A stretch of 64,000 nucleotides of DNA, from NCBI GenBank assembly GCA_036429605.1, contig CM071589.1:1612001-1676000 (forward strand). The letters run 5' to 3'. Shown here piece by piece: positions 52,948 to 64,000 of the stretch; the first letter of the stretch is position 1; the number at the start of each line of letters is the position of its first letter. The notes below the pieces were generated by a model. It made no database searches and had not been told where the DNA came from. It was given only the letters and a program-made list of their open reading frames with translations. The stretch comes from Cladobotryum mycophilum (taxonomy: Eukaryota > Ascomycota > Sordariomycetes > Hypocreales > Hypocreaceae). The translations under genes were made by a program, and so were the position numbers.

Positions 52948-54435
52948 CTAGCGCTGCGGCATCTTTCCATTCCCGTTACCTGGCGGCCCGGGTGAGCTTT
53001 TGTCCAAGCCTTGCCATGCATCGTGCCAGTTCTCTGGGGTTAATAGCTCTCCGTTCTCAGCCATCTGCTTCACATCACTCCAATAAGCAAGTCTGCGAAC
53101 CTCTTCTTCGGCATGCTTGATGGCGGCATCGAGGGCTTCCCTGTGCAACTTTAATTCCAACGTCTCTTCCTTCTCAAGTGACTGCACCGTCTCCTCGTGT
53201 TTCCGCATAAAGTAGCTCAACAGTTGTCTCCGCGATGCTTGAAATACAAACAATGACATGATCTCATGCATCTCATATTGCAAAGCCGCAAGGTCTATTG
53301 CATGCTCAAGATAATTCTCAACCGCCTCCCACTTTTCTCGATCGATGCGGGCAAGTCGCAAGACATGTAGCAGCATGTCAATATCCTCAATGATGGACTT
53401 TTCCTCTTCTGCATCGGTGCCTGATGCATGCATAAAGCTATGCTTGCTTGGATGGCTGCTTGATACGCTGCCAGGGGATCTCGGTTCACGGTCTGAAGCA
53501 GCGCGCACTGAAAAGTAGTCGGTGTTCAACACGTGGTAGTCCGAAGATATGTCTTCGGGTCGCTTTCTGGCCCGCCTGCGGATCCAGGCTCGCCGTCGCA
53601 CGAAGGAGCTGTACCACTTTGGCCCATGCCAAGAGAACTTTTTGGAGAAATGAAACGAGTATTCCCAGCCATCTTCCTCGGTTCCCTCCTGGCGATAGAT
53701 ACGCCATTCAGGCCACACCCACTCCCATGATGGGTCTGGACACTGTGCAGTGTGGATGTTGGTCGGGGATGCCTTATGATACCCATTGGCTATAAATTGA
53801 TTAGATTAGTTTAATGGCTCAGTACAGTCTACCCAAGGGGATATGGTTGACCTACTCCAGGGCGTGGGATCAAGACCACCCAGGGCTGCTCCCGAGAACA
53901 AGGCAATCCCGCACAGAAACCCGCCTCTTTCGTTTTCATAGAGAATATCTATTGCAGTTTCGCGCTTCTTTTTTCGTCGCTTGGGCATGATATGATAGGC
54001 TGGGCCGTTTTCGTCATGTTCAACGACAGTACCGGGGGTAGGTGCTGTAAGCGTGATGTTAGCCGTGTACCAGAAAATAACATGGCAGAAAAGGCGCGTA
54101 CCTTGGACTTCAATTGATGGCCACTCTGGCTCTGGAGGTGACCGCCGATTCTGTGCTGCATGCCCATTTTCGCGTTCTGTCAACCCTCTAGAGCGTGTGT
54201 GGTCTTGCTGCAGCTCATCATCGCATGGCTGCCCCTCGCCCTCCTCCTCTTCCTCTTCTTCTCCGTCACCCTCGATGGATAGTAGATGTGTCGATGTATT
54301 GGCCGTCACAAGGTCAGCGCCCTCAGAGCTGACGGGTCGGGCAGGCTCGTCCTCGCCATCGATTAGGATAATCTCGTGGTCATAGTCGCTGTGCTGCAAA
54401 GGCGCAGCACGGCGAGAGCCTCGCACCTTGACCAT
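52948..54435 (-). CDS. peroxin/dysferlin (DysF) domain protein
   Basis: Exons 54102-54435, 53856-54044 and 52948-53789, with introns of 57 and 66 nt (both phase 1); 454 residues from ATG 54435. An in-frame ATG at 54558 would add 41 residues. The N-terminus is acidic and disordered, with an eight-residue Glu run. The inner DysF parts are clear: ILYENERGGFLCGI (DysFN), then PSWEWVWPEWRIYRQ, and DGWEYSFHFSKKFSWHGPKW with RRRAWIRRR (DysFC). A helical C-terminal half follows (LLHVLRLARIDREKWEAVE, ALDAAIKHAEEEVRRLA). The layout is like Spo73/Pex23-type DysF proteins but lacks the peroxin membrane helices. DysF proteins work at ER, peroxisome or prospore membranes. The role here is not known. Confidence 0.82.
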
Positions 54436-56176
54436 CGCCGGGGATGGGTCATGAGCATGATCGTCCCGAGCGTCGTCGAGGCAGTGGATAATACAAGGGA
54501 CGAGCGAGGTATGAAAGAGGAGATGAGATGAAGGACGGACTGCAGCGAGTCGAGCCAAGTCAAATCAGGTGGGCGGCGGTGTCGCAGCGACTTGGCTGCT
54601 GCGTTCTAAGACATTGGCCAGCGGGCCGTAGAAGCTAATGATGCGTACAATGGCAGGTATTTAGTTGATGTCCTCCTCCCTAAATTGACGGCCGGAAAAC
54701 AGCATGCAAAGGGTTAGGAAGCAAGAAAAGATGTACAATGTAGAAAAGAGTCAAGAGCAGATGATGAAGAAACAGAAGAAGAAAAATGGAGAATGAATGA
54801 ACAAGAAAAAGAAAAAGAAAAAAGGGGGACGTTAGTTGAGGATGGGGAAGGTGAAGCTGAATGAAGCAAGAGGGAAAGCGCTGAAAGGACTGTTTTCAGT
54901 AAAAACCCTTGTGGTAACGACCGCTATAGTGGCACAAACAAAGGCACCATATCCAATAGCATTATCCCAGCAACATCATCCTAACCATCAGATTCGCCTT
55001 CTAATAGTCAAAGGGGCAAGAGTGGAAAGAAAAGACAAGAAAAGAAAAGAAGAAAAGCTAGATAGATGAATGCATCACCGACGGCAACTAGTGAACGCGG
55101 CGATGATGATGGCGCTTTGTTGGAGAAGACGAGAAAAAAGCCTGCTTTTCCGCCTTGGTCCAGGGTTGCCTCGATGATGTAATCTCCATGCTTCTGTAGT
55201 ACCTAGTAGTTGGTGTAAGAGAGTAACCTGGAAGTTCGTTTCAGTACAGACGAGGAACTCGATGACATTCATTTCTTTCTGATACAACAAAGGAATTTGG
55301 ATTCTCCAGGAACCCTTGTTCAATCAAACAAATGCATCAAACAAATGCATCTTTGCTGCAGCAACACTTGTTTGTTAAGCATGTATCTGCAAGTACATTC
55401 TCATCTAAATTACATGCATCGTTGGACGCAAAACGCACACCAGAAGCATCAACGCACAGCGAGCTACCCGTTTTATTTAGTGGATTCACTGCTGCAACAG
55501 GCAGGTTTTTAGTGGCTCAATGGGCGATGATGGGCCTGGGCTACCAGTAAAGATGGGAGCTCCCCTAAAACGAACCTTGGACCGCCCGACTAAAAAAAGA
55601 ATGTGTGGGGTACTTTCGGCCCCGCCCTAATCATCAGCTACCAACTACGTCATGCAAGATGGCAATTCAAAACAAAAGCAGCATCATTCAACCAGTAACA
55701 AGAACCTGGCCATTCCATGCCATTACTAGATTTGTTTATTAACAGGCCCAGTGGACGCATTCGTCATTGTCATGTCATGGATGGTATACACATACAGCTT
55801 ACGAGTACATGCCTCTATTCGGTCAAGCAAAGGGCTGGAATGTTGGTGGTTGTAAGAGCCCAGGTATGTGGCAGCTGAAAGTTAAATAATGAAATGTAAT
55901 GTAATGAACACATACATACATACTACATAACATGCACCTTGACGAATGCAGGCACACACACACACACTCTTCTTGCCCATGTTGTAACAATAACGAATCA
56001 TTTATTTACTCCTCTCACATCTGCCTGTATCCGTTTTTAACTCGTCGTATCACTCACTTCCCTTCTCCTCAACCCACCACCTCCTCTTTTCCATCCAGAG
56101 CAACACAATCCATACCAAATCTTCACTGCAACACATCAATCACAACCACAACAACAACCACAACCGCAACCAAACC
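54436..56176. other. 1.7-kb intergenic region
   Basis: Divergent promoters of the DysF gene and the small Ala/Lys-rich gene, with purine-rich stretches (about 54,720-54,830 and 55,020-55,065). No gene seen. Confidence 0.55.
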
Positions 56177-56745
56177 ATGTCCAGATCACGAATCCCATTG
56201 GTTCTTGGCCTCGGTGCCGCTGGTGGTGTTGGATACTACCTCTTTCAAGCCGGCGGCGACACAAAGGCTGCCGAGAAGAAGTTTGAGAGTACGTCAACCT
56301 AAAGGGGAGGGGAGGAATCCCTCTTTCCTTCAGCGAGCTCTTGATAACTGACAAGACACCCCATTCTCCAGGCGATCTCAACAAAGCGGCCGGACGCGCT
56401 CAAACCGGAAGCTCCCCTGATGCTGAGAGGGAGCTCAAGGGCTACGGCAAAGAAGCAGGTGCCAAGATTGACAAGACTGTTCGTCTCCCCCTCCCTTCCC
56501 AACTAGCATCATCATGATCCTCTCCTTCAAACATCTCGACCTTGTTAATACTAACGCCTGTGGTTTTTCAGTGGGCCGAAGCCGACAAGCAAGCCGGCAA
56601 ACTCAAGAAGGACGCCGAGGCATACGCCAAGGATGCCAAAGCTGAAGCTCTAAAGGCCGTCGACAAGTTTGACCAAAAGGTAGAAGAAGGTGCCGCAAAG
56701 GCAAAGGGTGGGATTTCAAGCTGGTTCGGAGGTGGCAGTAAGTAA
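56177..56745 (+). CDS. small Ala/Lys-rich protein, 'calcofluor white hypersensitive' type
   Basis: Exons 56177-56288, 56372-56478 and 56572-56745, with introns of 83 and 93 nt; 130 residues. The N-terminus has one Gly-rich hydrophobic segment (IPLVLGLGAAGGVGYYLF) that may anchor it in a membrane, possibly the mitochondrial inner membrane. The rest is a long amphipathic helix rich in Ala, Lys, Glu and Asp (KQAGKLKKDAEAYAKDAKAE) resembling LEA-type helices, ending GGISSWFGGGSK. Fungal proteins with this layout are annotated as calcofluor-white-hypersensitive precursors. I rely on resemblance only; no biochemical role is known to me. Confidence 0.7.
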
Positions 56746-57117
56746 TAAGACGAGGGGAGAAGCAACAATTCAGTGATAATGTTGATTGTGTTGAGTTCGG
56801 GGGCAAGGAGGCAGAGATACAGAGGAGCCAAAGGTCCCATCACTGATTGATGGCAACCGTAAACCGGTGTAATTCAAAGTCATATTTCTCTTATTTTTAA
56901 AAACAAAACAAAGACCCCTGCTAAACCTCAAGTTCGTTACTATTCCGGACATTTGTCTACCCATACCAAAAGGGAAAGAAAGAAAGAAAAAAAGAAAAAG
57001 GTGACATAATGGCCAATGAGTTCCATGTAATTAAAGATACTCCTGAGTCCGTCTTTTCGAGAGAGAAACTCCCCAATTTCCAGATTCTATATTCATACAA
57101 TGTTTTAGCCCCAGTAA
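56746..57117. other. intergenic, convergent 3' flanks
   Basis: A purine-rich tract near 56,976-57,000; no gene seen. Confidence 0.6.
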
Positions 57118-59903
57118 TCATTGCTCCAACTCGTTTGCAACCAGCTTCATAATCTCCTCGACGCTCTTCTTCGCGTTCTTGGGATCCTTGGCCGCCGCTT
57201 GCCAAACCTCGCCGTGCCGCGGCTCGTTGAGCACACACTTGGTCACGACATCCGCCCTCTTCTCATCCGTACCGTGCTGGCACAAGAAGCGGTAGTACCA
57301 CGCCCAGCTATCGCCGCAGTCGCTGTCCAGCACGAGGGCCTTCTCGAACCAGCTCTGCGCCTTCTCCAGCTTGCGGTCGCCCCAGAAGATGCGCGCCACG
57401 GCGGTGAAGAGCATGGGGTCGTTGTCCACCTTTTTGATGGCTTCCAGACTGCGGGGCTTGCGCTGCGTGCGTGGCTCGAGGTGCCAGATTTGCTCTACCC
57501 ACAGGAGACCGCTCTTGGGTACCTCCTGGAGAGCTTTGGCCATGAGAGACTTGGCCTGCGCGAGATTGCCGGTACGGCGTTCCAGCCGGACAGATTCGCA
57601 CCATAGTTCCCCATTCTTGGGAACAGCGAGACGGGCCCGGTCTAATACCGAACGTGCCTTGACGGTCAAGCCTAGCTTCTCCTCGAGGCGAGAGTATAGA
57701 AGCCATAGGGGCACTGATCTAGGAACTGCCTTGACTCCTGTGCCGAAGGCTTCCTAGCCTGGCCCGTCATGCCGAGATCCTCGTATATTTGTCCCTTGAG
57801 CATCCACAACTTGGCTGCCGAAGGGAATAACTGTAGGGCTTGGAGAACCAAGTCGAGAGCCGCGTCAATGTTGCCCAAGACTCTCTCAAACACAACACTC
57901 TTCATCCACACACGATCTGTCGGCGCTTGTTCCCGGGCAATCTCGAGAAGTTTCCTCGCCTGGTCTTCATTGCCATTCTCCGACTCGAGCTTCACGGCAG
58001 CCAACCAAATGTCCTCATTGTTGGGGTTCTGGTTGAACGCTCGCTTCAGCACCAGCCTAGCATTGTCCACATCCCCGGCCTGCCACTTCTCTTTGGCCAG
58101 CATCATCCATAGATCCTCGCTCTTCGGGCATGCTTCTACCGCCTTCTCCAGAACTTGCCATAATGACTCCCGTGAGCCGTGGTTCCTTTCCAGATCGGCA
58201 GCGGCCATCCACATGGTTTTACTGTTGACAAAGACACGCAACGCATACGCGAAGATGGCTCTCGCTGTCTCGTATTTGCCCCTATTAATGCTCGATCTAG
58301 CGTCCTCCATCCACGTATCCTTCCGGTCGTCATCTTCGTCCAGACTCCAGCCCAGTGTCTCTTGAATGATGCTTTGGCAAGTGACAACTGCGCCCTCCTC
58401 CTCGCACTTTTCAGCTTCGGTGATCCATTCTTCGCGCTTCGGCATAGCCGATTCCTTGGCCAAGACTTGGATAGCTCTCTTCATAACAGCACTCTTTTGT
58501 CCCTGTCCGAGCTGCTCCTGTAACCTTGCAGCGGCAATCCAAATTTCGTGTGATGTGGGCACCGCCTTTCGAGCCCTGTTGAGTACCTTTTGTGCATTCT
58601 CTGGTGTTTCAAGTCGTGCCAGCGCAAGCCACAGATCCACGGAGAGTGGGATGAGTTCTGTTGCCTTTGCCAACATCAGCTTTGCATCGTCGGGGTCCTC
58701 TTCTAGGTTAACAGCCTCCTTCCACAATCCCTCCGATTCCGGTATATGGTCCAGTGCCTGTCGAATGACTCGCTTCTTGTTGCTCGGTATGGTTTCCAGT
58801 CTCATCGCCTCCACCCAGAGCCTGACGGACCGGCTGTTTGCTTCAATGGCTCTCCGCGCAATAATCTTCGCGTTTGGAGAGTCATGGTTGAGTCGAATAT
58901 TCTCTAGCCAGGCATCCTCGCTCTTGGGACACCGCGTACAGCCTTGATCAATGGTTTTTCGCGCAGCCACAATCTTGCCGGCAAGTTCTTCCAGTCTAGC
59001 TGCCGCGATCCACCCCAGGGCGTTGTTGGGATTTGTCTTGACGACGGACTGAAGTAGTTCTCGTACACGGTTGATATCTCCGACATTGGCCTGCGCCTCG
59101 CTCATTTGCATCTTATTGAGACTTGTGATGTAGCCCTGAGGGTCAATGCTGGAGGAGGTTCCCACTACCGATTCACCACCAGCACTCTGAGATGCCTGCT
59201 CCAATCGTGATTTCAACACCTTGTCACGAGCCGCACCGATTTTGGCGAAATTGGTCATTGTGCCGTCTGCCGAGTCTCCAGTACCTGTGGCACCTCCATC
59301 GTCCATCACAGTTGTACCCATCTCCCCAGACGCTCCCGCTGCAGCGAGGACGCTGTCTGGCACCGCATAGAACCGCTGCCGCAAGGCTTGCTTGCTCCGT
59401 CGATTTTTGCCCGTGAGATCTCCAACCTCTGGCAGGTTTGCCCAGTCCTCGTCCGATACCGTCGCCAGTGCTCGCTTCAAATCCGAAAATTGCTGTTGAA
59501 TCTTGGGGTTGTTTCTCTCGTATTCATCCTGTTCGGCCTTTTCACGAGCCTCTCTCTGGCGTCTTCGTCGGTCCATGCGCTCGTCCACCCATTCCCAGAT
59601 CTTGTCTGCCTCCTCGTCGTCCTTGTCGTAGACACCGCCCGCGAAGAGCCCAACCTCGTTATCAGGGTCCTGGAATCGCTCATCGTCCTCTTCCTCCTCT
59701 TTTTCCTTGCCCTTCTTTCCGTCAGGTACGAGGCCGAGCTGGGCAGCGCGCTTCGCAAGGGCCTCCTTAATCTGGTCTTCGCTGGGTCCGTCACGGGCAG
59801 GTCCAAGATCTGATCGGGTTGTGAAACCGGTAGCACCTCGACCCAGACCGGCTACGTAGTTTTCCGGCGCTGGCTGGCCCAGAAAATCGCGTCGGGTCGA
59901 CAT
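57118..59903 (-). CDS. PRP6: pre-mRNA splicing factor PRP6 (fission yeast Prp1 type), frame broken by one base
   Basis: About 928 residues. The N-terminus carries the PRP1 domain (FLGQPAPENYVAGLGRGATG, DEEADKIWEWVDERMDRRRR). A solenoid of HAT/TPR repeats follows, each with the W...A..E pattern (GWIAAARLEELAGKIVAAR, LWKEAVNLEEDPDDAKLMLA, LWLALARLETPENAQKVLNR and so on), running to KKSVEEIMKLVANELEQ. Near 57,750 the frame changes. The coding strand reads AGGAAGCCTTCGG where AGGAAGGCCTTCGG would give QARKAFGTGVKAVPRSVPLW and restore the solenoid. PRP6 bridges U5 and U4/U6 in the tri-snRNP and is essential in yeasts, so a true null is unlikely. No intron seen. Confidence 0.92.
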
Positions 59904-60229
59904 TGCAGCGACCAGGTTCTAGGCGGGTTAAGAAAACGTCGAGTGGATGACGATTGTAAGTTGAAGCTATCAACAAACTTGAGTCGCGAAATCTAGTACA
60001 AGGATGCCTGTCATGGTGGTGCAAAGGGAGCTACGAACGGGTGAGAATCTTAGTTTGAAAACCAGTCTAACCGGCAAAATCGAGACAGGGTACCACAATT
60101 TTTCACACCTCCCGCAGTTCTTATCGATATGCGAAAGTTGGACAAAAAAAGTTTCCCACAACACCACCGCCCCTCCTCCCCACGATATCGTGCGCCACCT
60201 ACAAAGTTACAATCCATTCGACCTTCACA
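59904..60229. promoter_or_regulatory. bidirectional promoter between PRP6 and DIM1
   Basis: Only 326 nt separate the two start codons. No TATA box in either direction, as expected for housekeeping genes. Confidence 0.65.
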
Positions 60230-61502
60230 ATGGCCAAAGCCAAGCAATCCAAGCGCAACAGCGCTTCCAGCTCTCCATACGAAAAGTCAACCGGCGGCGG
60301 CGGCGGTGGCGGTGGTGGAGGTGGTGGAGGTGGCGGTGCAGCCAGCTCAAACAAGAACAATGTCTTCAAGTTCAACACAAACTTTGGCCAGCACATTCTC
60401 AAAAATCCCGGTGTCTCGGACGCCATCGTCGAAAAGGCCTACCTGAAGCCCACCGATACGGTTCTTGAAATCGGTCCCGGTACCGGAAACTTGACGGTCC
60501 GAATTCTGGAGCGTGCCAAGAAATGCATCTGCGTGGAAGTCGACCCTCGAATGGCGGCCGAAGTGACGAAGCGTGTACAAGGAAAGCCCGAGCAGCGCAA
60601 GTTGGAGGTTTTGCTAGGCGATGTGATCAAGACGGAGCTCCCGCCGTTCGATGTGTGCATTTCAAATACCCCGTATCAGGTATGTAGAGACATTAACCCA
60701 AGTTCCCTTCATAGAGCTTTGCTCTTCTTATAAATCTATCGTATACTTATCTCGAGACGTAGATTTCAAGTCCTCTAGTCTTCAAGCTCCTCGCCATGCC
60801 CAACCCCCTCGAGTCTCCGTCCTCATGTTTCAGCGCGAATTTGCCCTCCGTCTCACGGCCCGCCCCGGCGATGCGTTATACTGTCGTCTCTCCGTCAACG
60901 CCCAGTTCTGGGCTAAAATCACCCACATCATGAAGGTCGGCAAGAACAACTTCAAGCCCCCTCCCCAGGTAGAGTCCTCGGTCGTGCGCATCGAACCCAA
61001 GATGGGCAAGGACAGACCCAACGTTAGCTGGGATGAGTGGGATGGTCTCCTGCGGGTCTGCTTCGTGCGCAAGAACAAGACTCTCCGTGCCAGCTGGCTT
61101 GGCACAAAGGAAGTCCTCGCCATGGTGGAGCGCAACTACCGGACATGGTGCGCCATGAACGGCGTCCCTATCGATGAAAGCATAGTAGAGGACGCCGATG
61201 AGGGAGACGACATGGACATGGACGACGGCGCCCCAGAGGAGGAAAATGTCGGCATGGAAGTCGACGAATTTGATAATGATACCCCTAGTTTCTTCCAGGA
61301 GCTCAAGGACGCCTCCGCCAATGTCCCCAAGACCAAGAGCAAGCGAAAGAAGACAAGAGTTGCCGAGCTCATCCGCGAGAAGATCCGCAAGGTCCTGGAG
61401 GATGTGACTGAGCTAGCCGACAAACGTTCAGGAAAATGCGATGAAAACGACTTTTTGCGGTTACTATTTGCCTTCAACGAGGAGGGCATTCACTTTTCAT
61501 AA
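60230..61502 (+). CDS. DIM1: 18S rRNA N6,N6-dimethyladenosine transferase DIM1, frame broken by one base
   Basis: Exon 1 is 60230-60679; exon 2 is 60763-61502 (83-nt intron, phase 0). After a basic Ser-rich start comes a run of 15 glycines (residues 22-36). Then KFNTNFGQHILKNPGV, SAM motif I VLEIGPGTGNLTVRILE, motif II CVEVDPRMA, motif III LLGDVIKTELPPFD and motif IV ISNTPYQ, which continues across the intron into ISSPLVFKLLAMPNP. At the C5 run 60804-60808 the frame shifts. One more C gives PRVSVLMFQREFALRLTARP and the family C-terminus (WDGLLRVCFVRKNKTLRASW), about 396 residues in all. DIM1 dimethylates two adjacent adenosines near the 3' end of 18S rRNA and is needed for pre-rRNA processing. 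Confidence 0.92.
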
Positions 61503-62326
61503 ATAAATAAAAATTCATAGCAGGGTGAAATCATGTGTTTCATGAGAGATGAGGTATGGTATTTCAAGTTCCTTATTTATATGGCGCGATAAAATTAGGG
61601 CTGGTGTTGGGAGTTTGAATGGAATAGTTGGTACACTTGTTTCTTCATGTGGTATTTCTAGAAGTATAAAGATGCACTACAAGATTCGTCATATGCTGAT
61701 CATCACTCAAAAACACACTTGCTACTTTCAAAGTAGTATTTAAACGTTTCTTCCACCTATCTGAAGTCTTCTCTACTGCTCCTTCATGCAAATCATCTCC
61801 ATAACCGGCTTCCTATTGGCCTCCACCTTGCCTCTTTTCCTCTCTCCGTGCATGTTCTTTCTCATAAAGCCGTTACAATTACAAACATGTAGTCGCCACT
61901 TTCCCATCTATGTTGTGAATCAAAAAGAAATGAACTCCTTCTGGATCTTCTGCAATCGCTTTTACCCTGTATCTTGCTTTTGGGAATGCTATCGTACTTG
62001 TGCTTGGGCACCAAGCCAATAGTCATGAGGGAAGCCGACCCCCTTACTTGCTAACAGGAAAAAAAACATGCGTATAAAACACCAAAAACACCATGACAGG
62101 ACCATCCCCGGTCTCTGCTAACCAAGCGATAATGGAGAAAGCAACAGTCAAAGTAGCCCGCAGTCCCTGTTCCTCCGCAATATTCAGCCATAATCTGGTT
62201 GGAAATGTGAATCCAACGCCTTGCTCCTTAACCACGCTATGCGCGCTCAATATACAGAATACAAAAGAAAAAAGAAAAAAAAACAAAGGAGAAAAAATGG
62301 TAAAAGATGTTGTCCGCATGGAAATG
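61503..62326. other. intergenic, convergent 3' flanks of DIM1 and VAC7
   Basis: AT-rich. One stretch on the minus strand (about 61,879-62,022) is open and protein-like (KARYRVKAIAEDPEGVHF) but has no start or upstream exon. A plus-strand ORF over the same DNA is hydrophobic and probably chance. Confidence 0.45.
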
Positions 62327-64000
62327 TTATTTTCGAGTGAAGGAAGCGGTAGTGTTTGGTTTGAGCGACGGATCGTTTGCCGAATTTGGCTTGACAGTGG
62401 TCCTTCCAGCAACAGTCGCACTACGAATATGTGCGCTCAAAGGAAGACTATATTTGACCACACCTTTAACAATAAGGTCAAATTCGTTTTGATAAATCCT
62501 CTCCCAGCGCTCGGCACCCCCTGCTGTATTGTTTCCAGGAAATGCAAGCTGCATCTGACCCGTAGAAGAGGAGGTTCCTTGATGGAACAATGAGCCTTCA
62601 AATGTTAGGGGACTGTCGAACTCGGTGATTCGCCCAAGCAGCACGTTTGGTCTGGAATCTTCGCCGTCGCCACCGGTGGGTGGATCATTCGTTGGGTCGT
62701 CTAGCGGTCGCACTGTCTTGTTAAGACCATCGACTCTCCACCAATCCGAGTCTACACCTGCGTATTCTGATTTGGCAAATATCTCGAGGTTCGCATTATC
62801 AATAGTGACCACAACAATGTTGGGGTTGTGTGCTTTGACAGTGACGTCAAAGATGAGAACTTGTTCGCTCGTGACAACGTTCTTGATAGAAACGATTTCA
62901 ATACCAGTCATGGGTTGTGATGTGGCAAACATGAAGCCAATAGCTCCAGTAATCACCAGCAAGAACATCATGGTAAGGACCAGGCAAGCCGCAAATCGAT
63001 TGAGGTAGGACGACCTCCTAGTGTAGGTCTGCGATTCGGCTTGACGCAGATTATGTGGGCGTCGAGATCTTCCATTTCTTCCGGGTCTCTCAATGAGGGG
63101 TGTACGCTCGTCATCGGCACCGGTCGTCTCGTCTAAATCGTAGCTCGAGGAAATGTGCATAACAGATCGCTTAGAGCTCAAGTAATTTCGTCCGGCGTGA
63201 TGGGGTCTTGGGCTTGGGGGACCCGATGAATTTCGAGATTGGTGGCCAGTCAACTTGGATCTCGCATTTGGGAAGGGAGATTCATTGTCGAAGAGTGAGG
63301 CGTGGCCGTTACCCGGTTGACGACCCCAGCGACCAATGTGATGATGCTGTCGGACGGTGCCTCTAGTAGAACCACCAATACTTCGTCCAGTTCCTCTCCC
63401 ATCCTCATCTGCGGTCATCAGGCTATCGTTCCCATTGCTATTGTAAGTGTTGGCAAACTTCATGCTCTTTTTCTGTACGGGGACGTGAGAAACATTGTGG
63501 CCAACGTCCGACATGACAGTGTATATGGAACGCAGATTCTGACGGTCGACTTGGCTCGCCATTGACGTAGCGCTGGGGGTTCGGGAATGGAAGCGGCGTG
63601 TGGCCCGATCACCATTGTCCGGAGGGTTGGAGTCGTATACGAAGGTTTCCTCAGAATCGGATGTATTCGCTTCGTCAACTGCGCTCGCTATTTTAGCTTC
63701 GAATATATCGGCTTTGGATGATGCTATAAATGTATCTTAGTTAGCTAATTATTCATGAATCCATCTTAGAATGTTCCAAGAGGAGGAGTGTGTTCGAGTT
63801 GAGCAAGTTCAAAGTGGTATGAGATTGCATAAACCAAGAGGGCGTCTCACCGTTTCCATTGCTGACCGAAGGCTGTTTACGAGCAGTTCGCTTCTTTTCC
63901 TTCTTGGGCTTGATGGTCTCCGTACTTGGCTTCGTCTTGAGTGTCCCACCAGTTCCATCTGCCTTTGATCCTGTTGTGAGTGCCACCTGAGGAATACTGG
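62327..64000 (-). CDS. VAC7: VAC7-like vacuolar membrane protein (5' end outside window)
   Basis: Two exon parts are visible: 63851 to beyond 64000, and 62327-63723 (127-nt phase-1 intron). The upstream part is Lys/Thr-rich and disordered. The second exon opens with SKADIFEAKIASAVDEANTS and ETFVYDSNPPD, characteristic of VAC7. A disordered Arg/Ser/His region, ERTPLIERPG, one transmembrane helix (FAACLVLTMMFLLVITGAIG) and a lumenal beta-rich domain follow (VLIFDVTVKAHNPNIVVVTI, then VNLL-type strands). Yeast Vac7 activates Fab1 kinase in the Fig4-Vac14 complex to make PI(3,5)P2, controlling vacuole size under osmotic stress. Intact as far as visible; ends FTRK at TGA/TAA near 62,327. Confidence 0.85.

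Noticed and set aside
61786..62022. 78-codon plus-strand ORF with a signal-like start
   Set aside because: Single frame in AT-rich 3' flank, no homology cue, overlapped by a more protein-like minus-strand frame.
1..64000. tRNA, rRNA, CRISPR, viral or transposase genes
   Set aside because: No tRNA A/B-box pair, rRNA segment, regular direct-repeat array or transposase/reverse-transcriptase motif was seen by eye. A tRNA scan and a repeat search would be needed to exclude weak cases.

Overview
The window is nuclear DNA of a filamentous ascomycete. The evidence is many short introns (about 50-130 nt, GT...AG), fungal-only families (HET, CCZ1, VAC7, AXL2, fungal F-box) and no operons. Gene content and the secreted-enzyme repertoire fit Sordariomycetes, probably Hypocreales. 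That placement is inference from family recognition, not a computed phylogeny.

Left part (1-22.3 kb) is accessory DNA. It holds a partial gene at the edge, a two-exon small secreted protein, a secreted GH43 glycosidase, two decayed genes (an F-box gene and one of unknown family), a secreted A1 aspartic protease, a secreted feruloyl/PHB-type esterase, a HET-domain gene, a secreted double-psi beta-barrel protein and a protein-kinase-like gene with an in-frame stop. Between the decayed genes and the protease I reconstruct a four-exon gene at 9267-9715. It encodes a signal peptide, a propeptide ending in a Kex2-type LEKR site, and a 33-residue C-terminal peptide with ten cysteines. Each exon is too short to stand out as an ORF. 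This is the most interesting item in the window. A 163-bp element with 28-bp inverted ends lies about 300 bp downstream.

Right part (24.2-64 kb) is mostly housekeeping. It holds the complex I 24 kDa subunit, a Kelch protein, a CorA-like transporter, CCZ1 (vacuolar fusion), an expansin-like secreted protein, an EFM6-type methyltransferase, AXL2 (polarity), a PP2C phosphatase (PTC2/3 type), a mitochondrial PPR-like protein, a dysferlin-domain protein, a small alanine/lysine-rich protein, PRP6 (splicing) and DIM1 (18S rRNA dimethylation) head to head, and VAC7 running off the right edge. Intergenic gaps are long (1-3 kb) and rich in short tandem repeats.

At least four reading frames (the 20.5-kb beta-barrel gene, the expansin-like gene, PRP6, DIM1), and probably CCZ1, break by one missing base, mostly inside C/G runs. 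PRP6 and DIM1 are essential in yeasts, so these breaks look more like consensus errors than biology. The F-box locus, with several breaks, and the kinase-like locus, with a TAG where CAG would fit, look more like genuine decay, but the same caution applies. Exon boundaries are read by eye from splice signals and reading-frame continuity; no alignment or transcript data were used.
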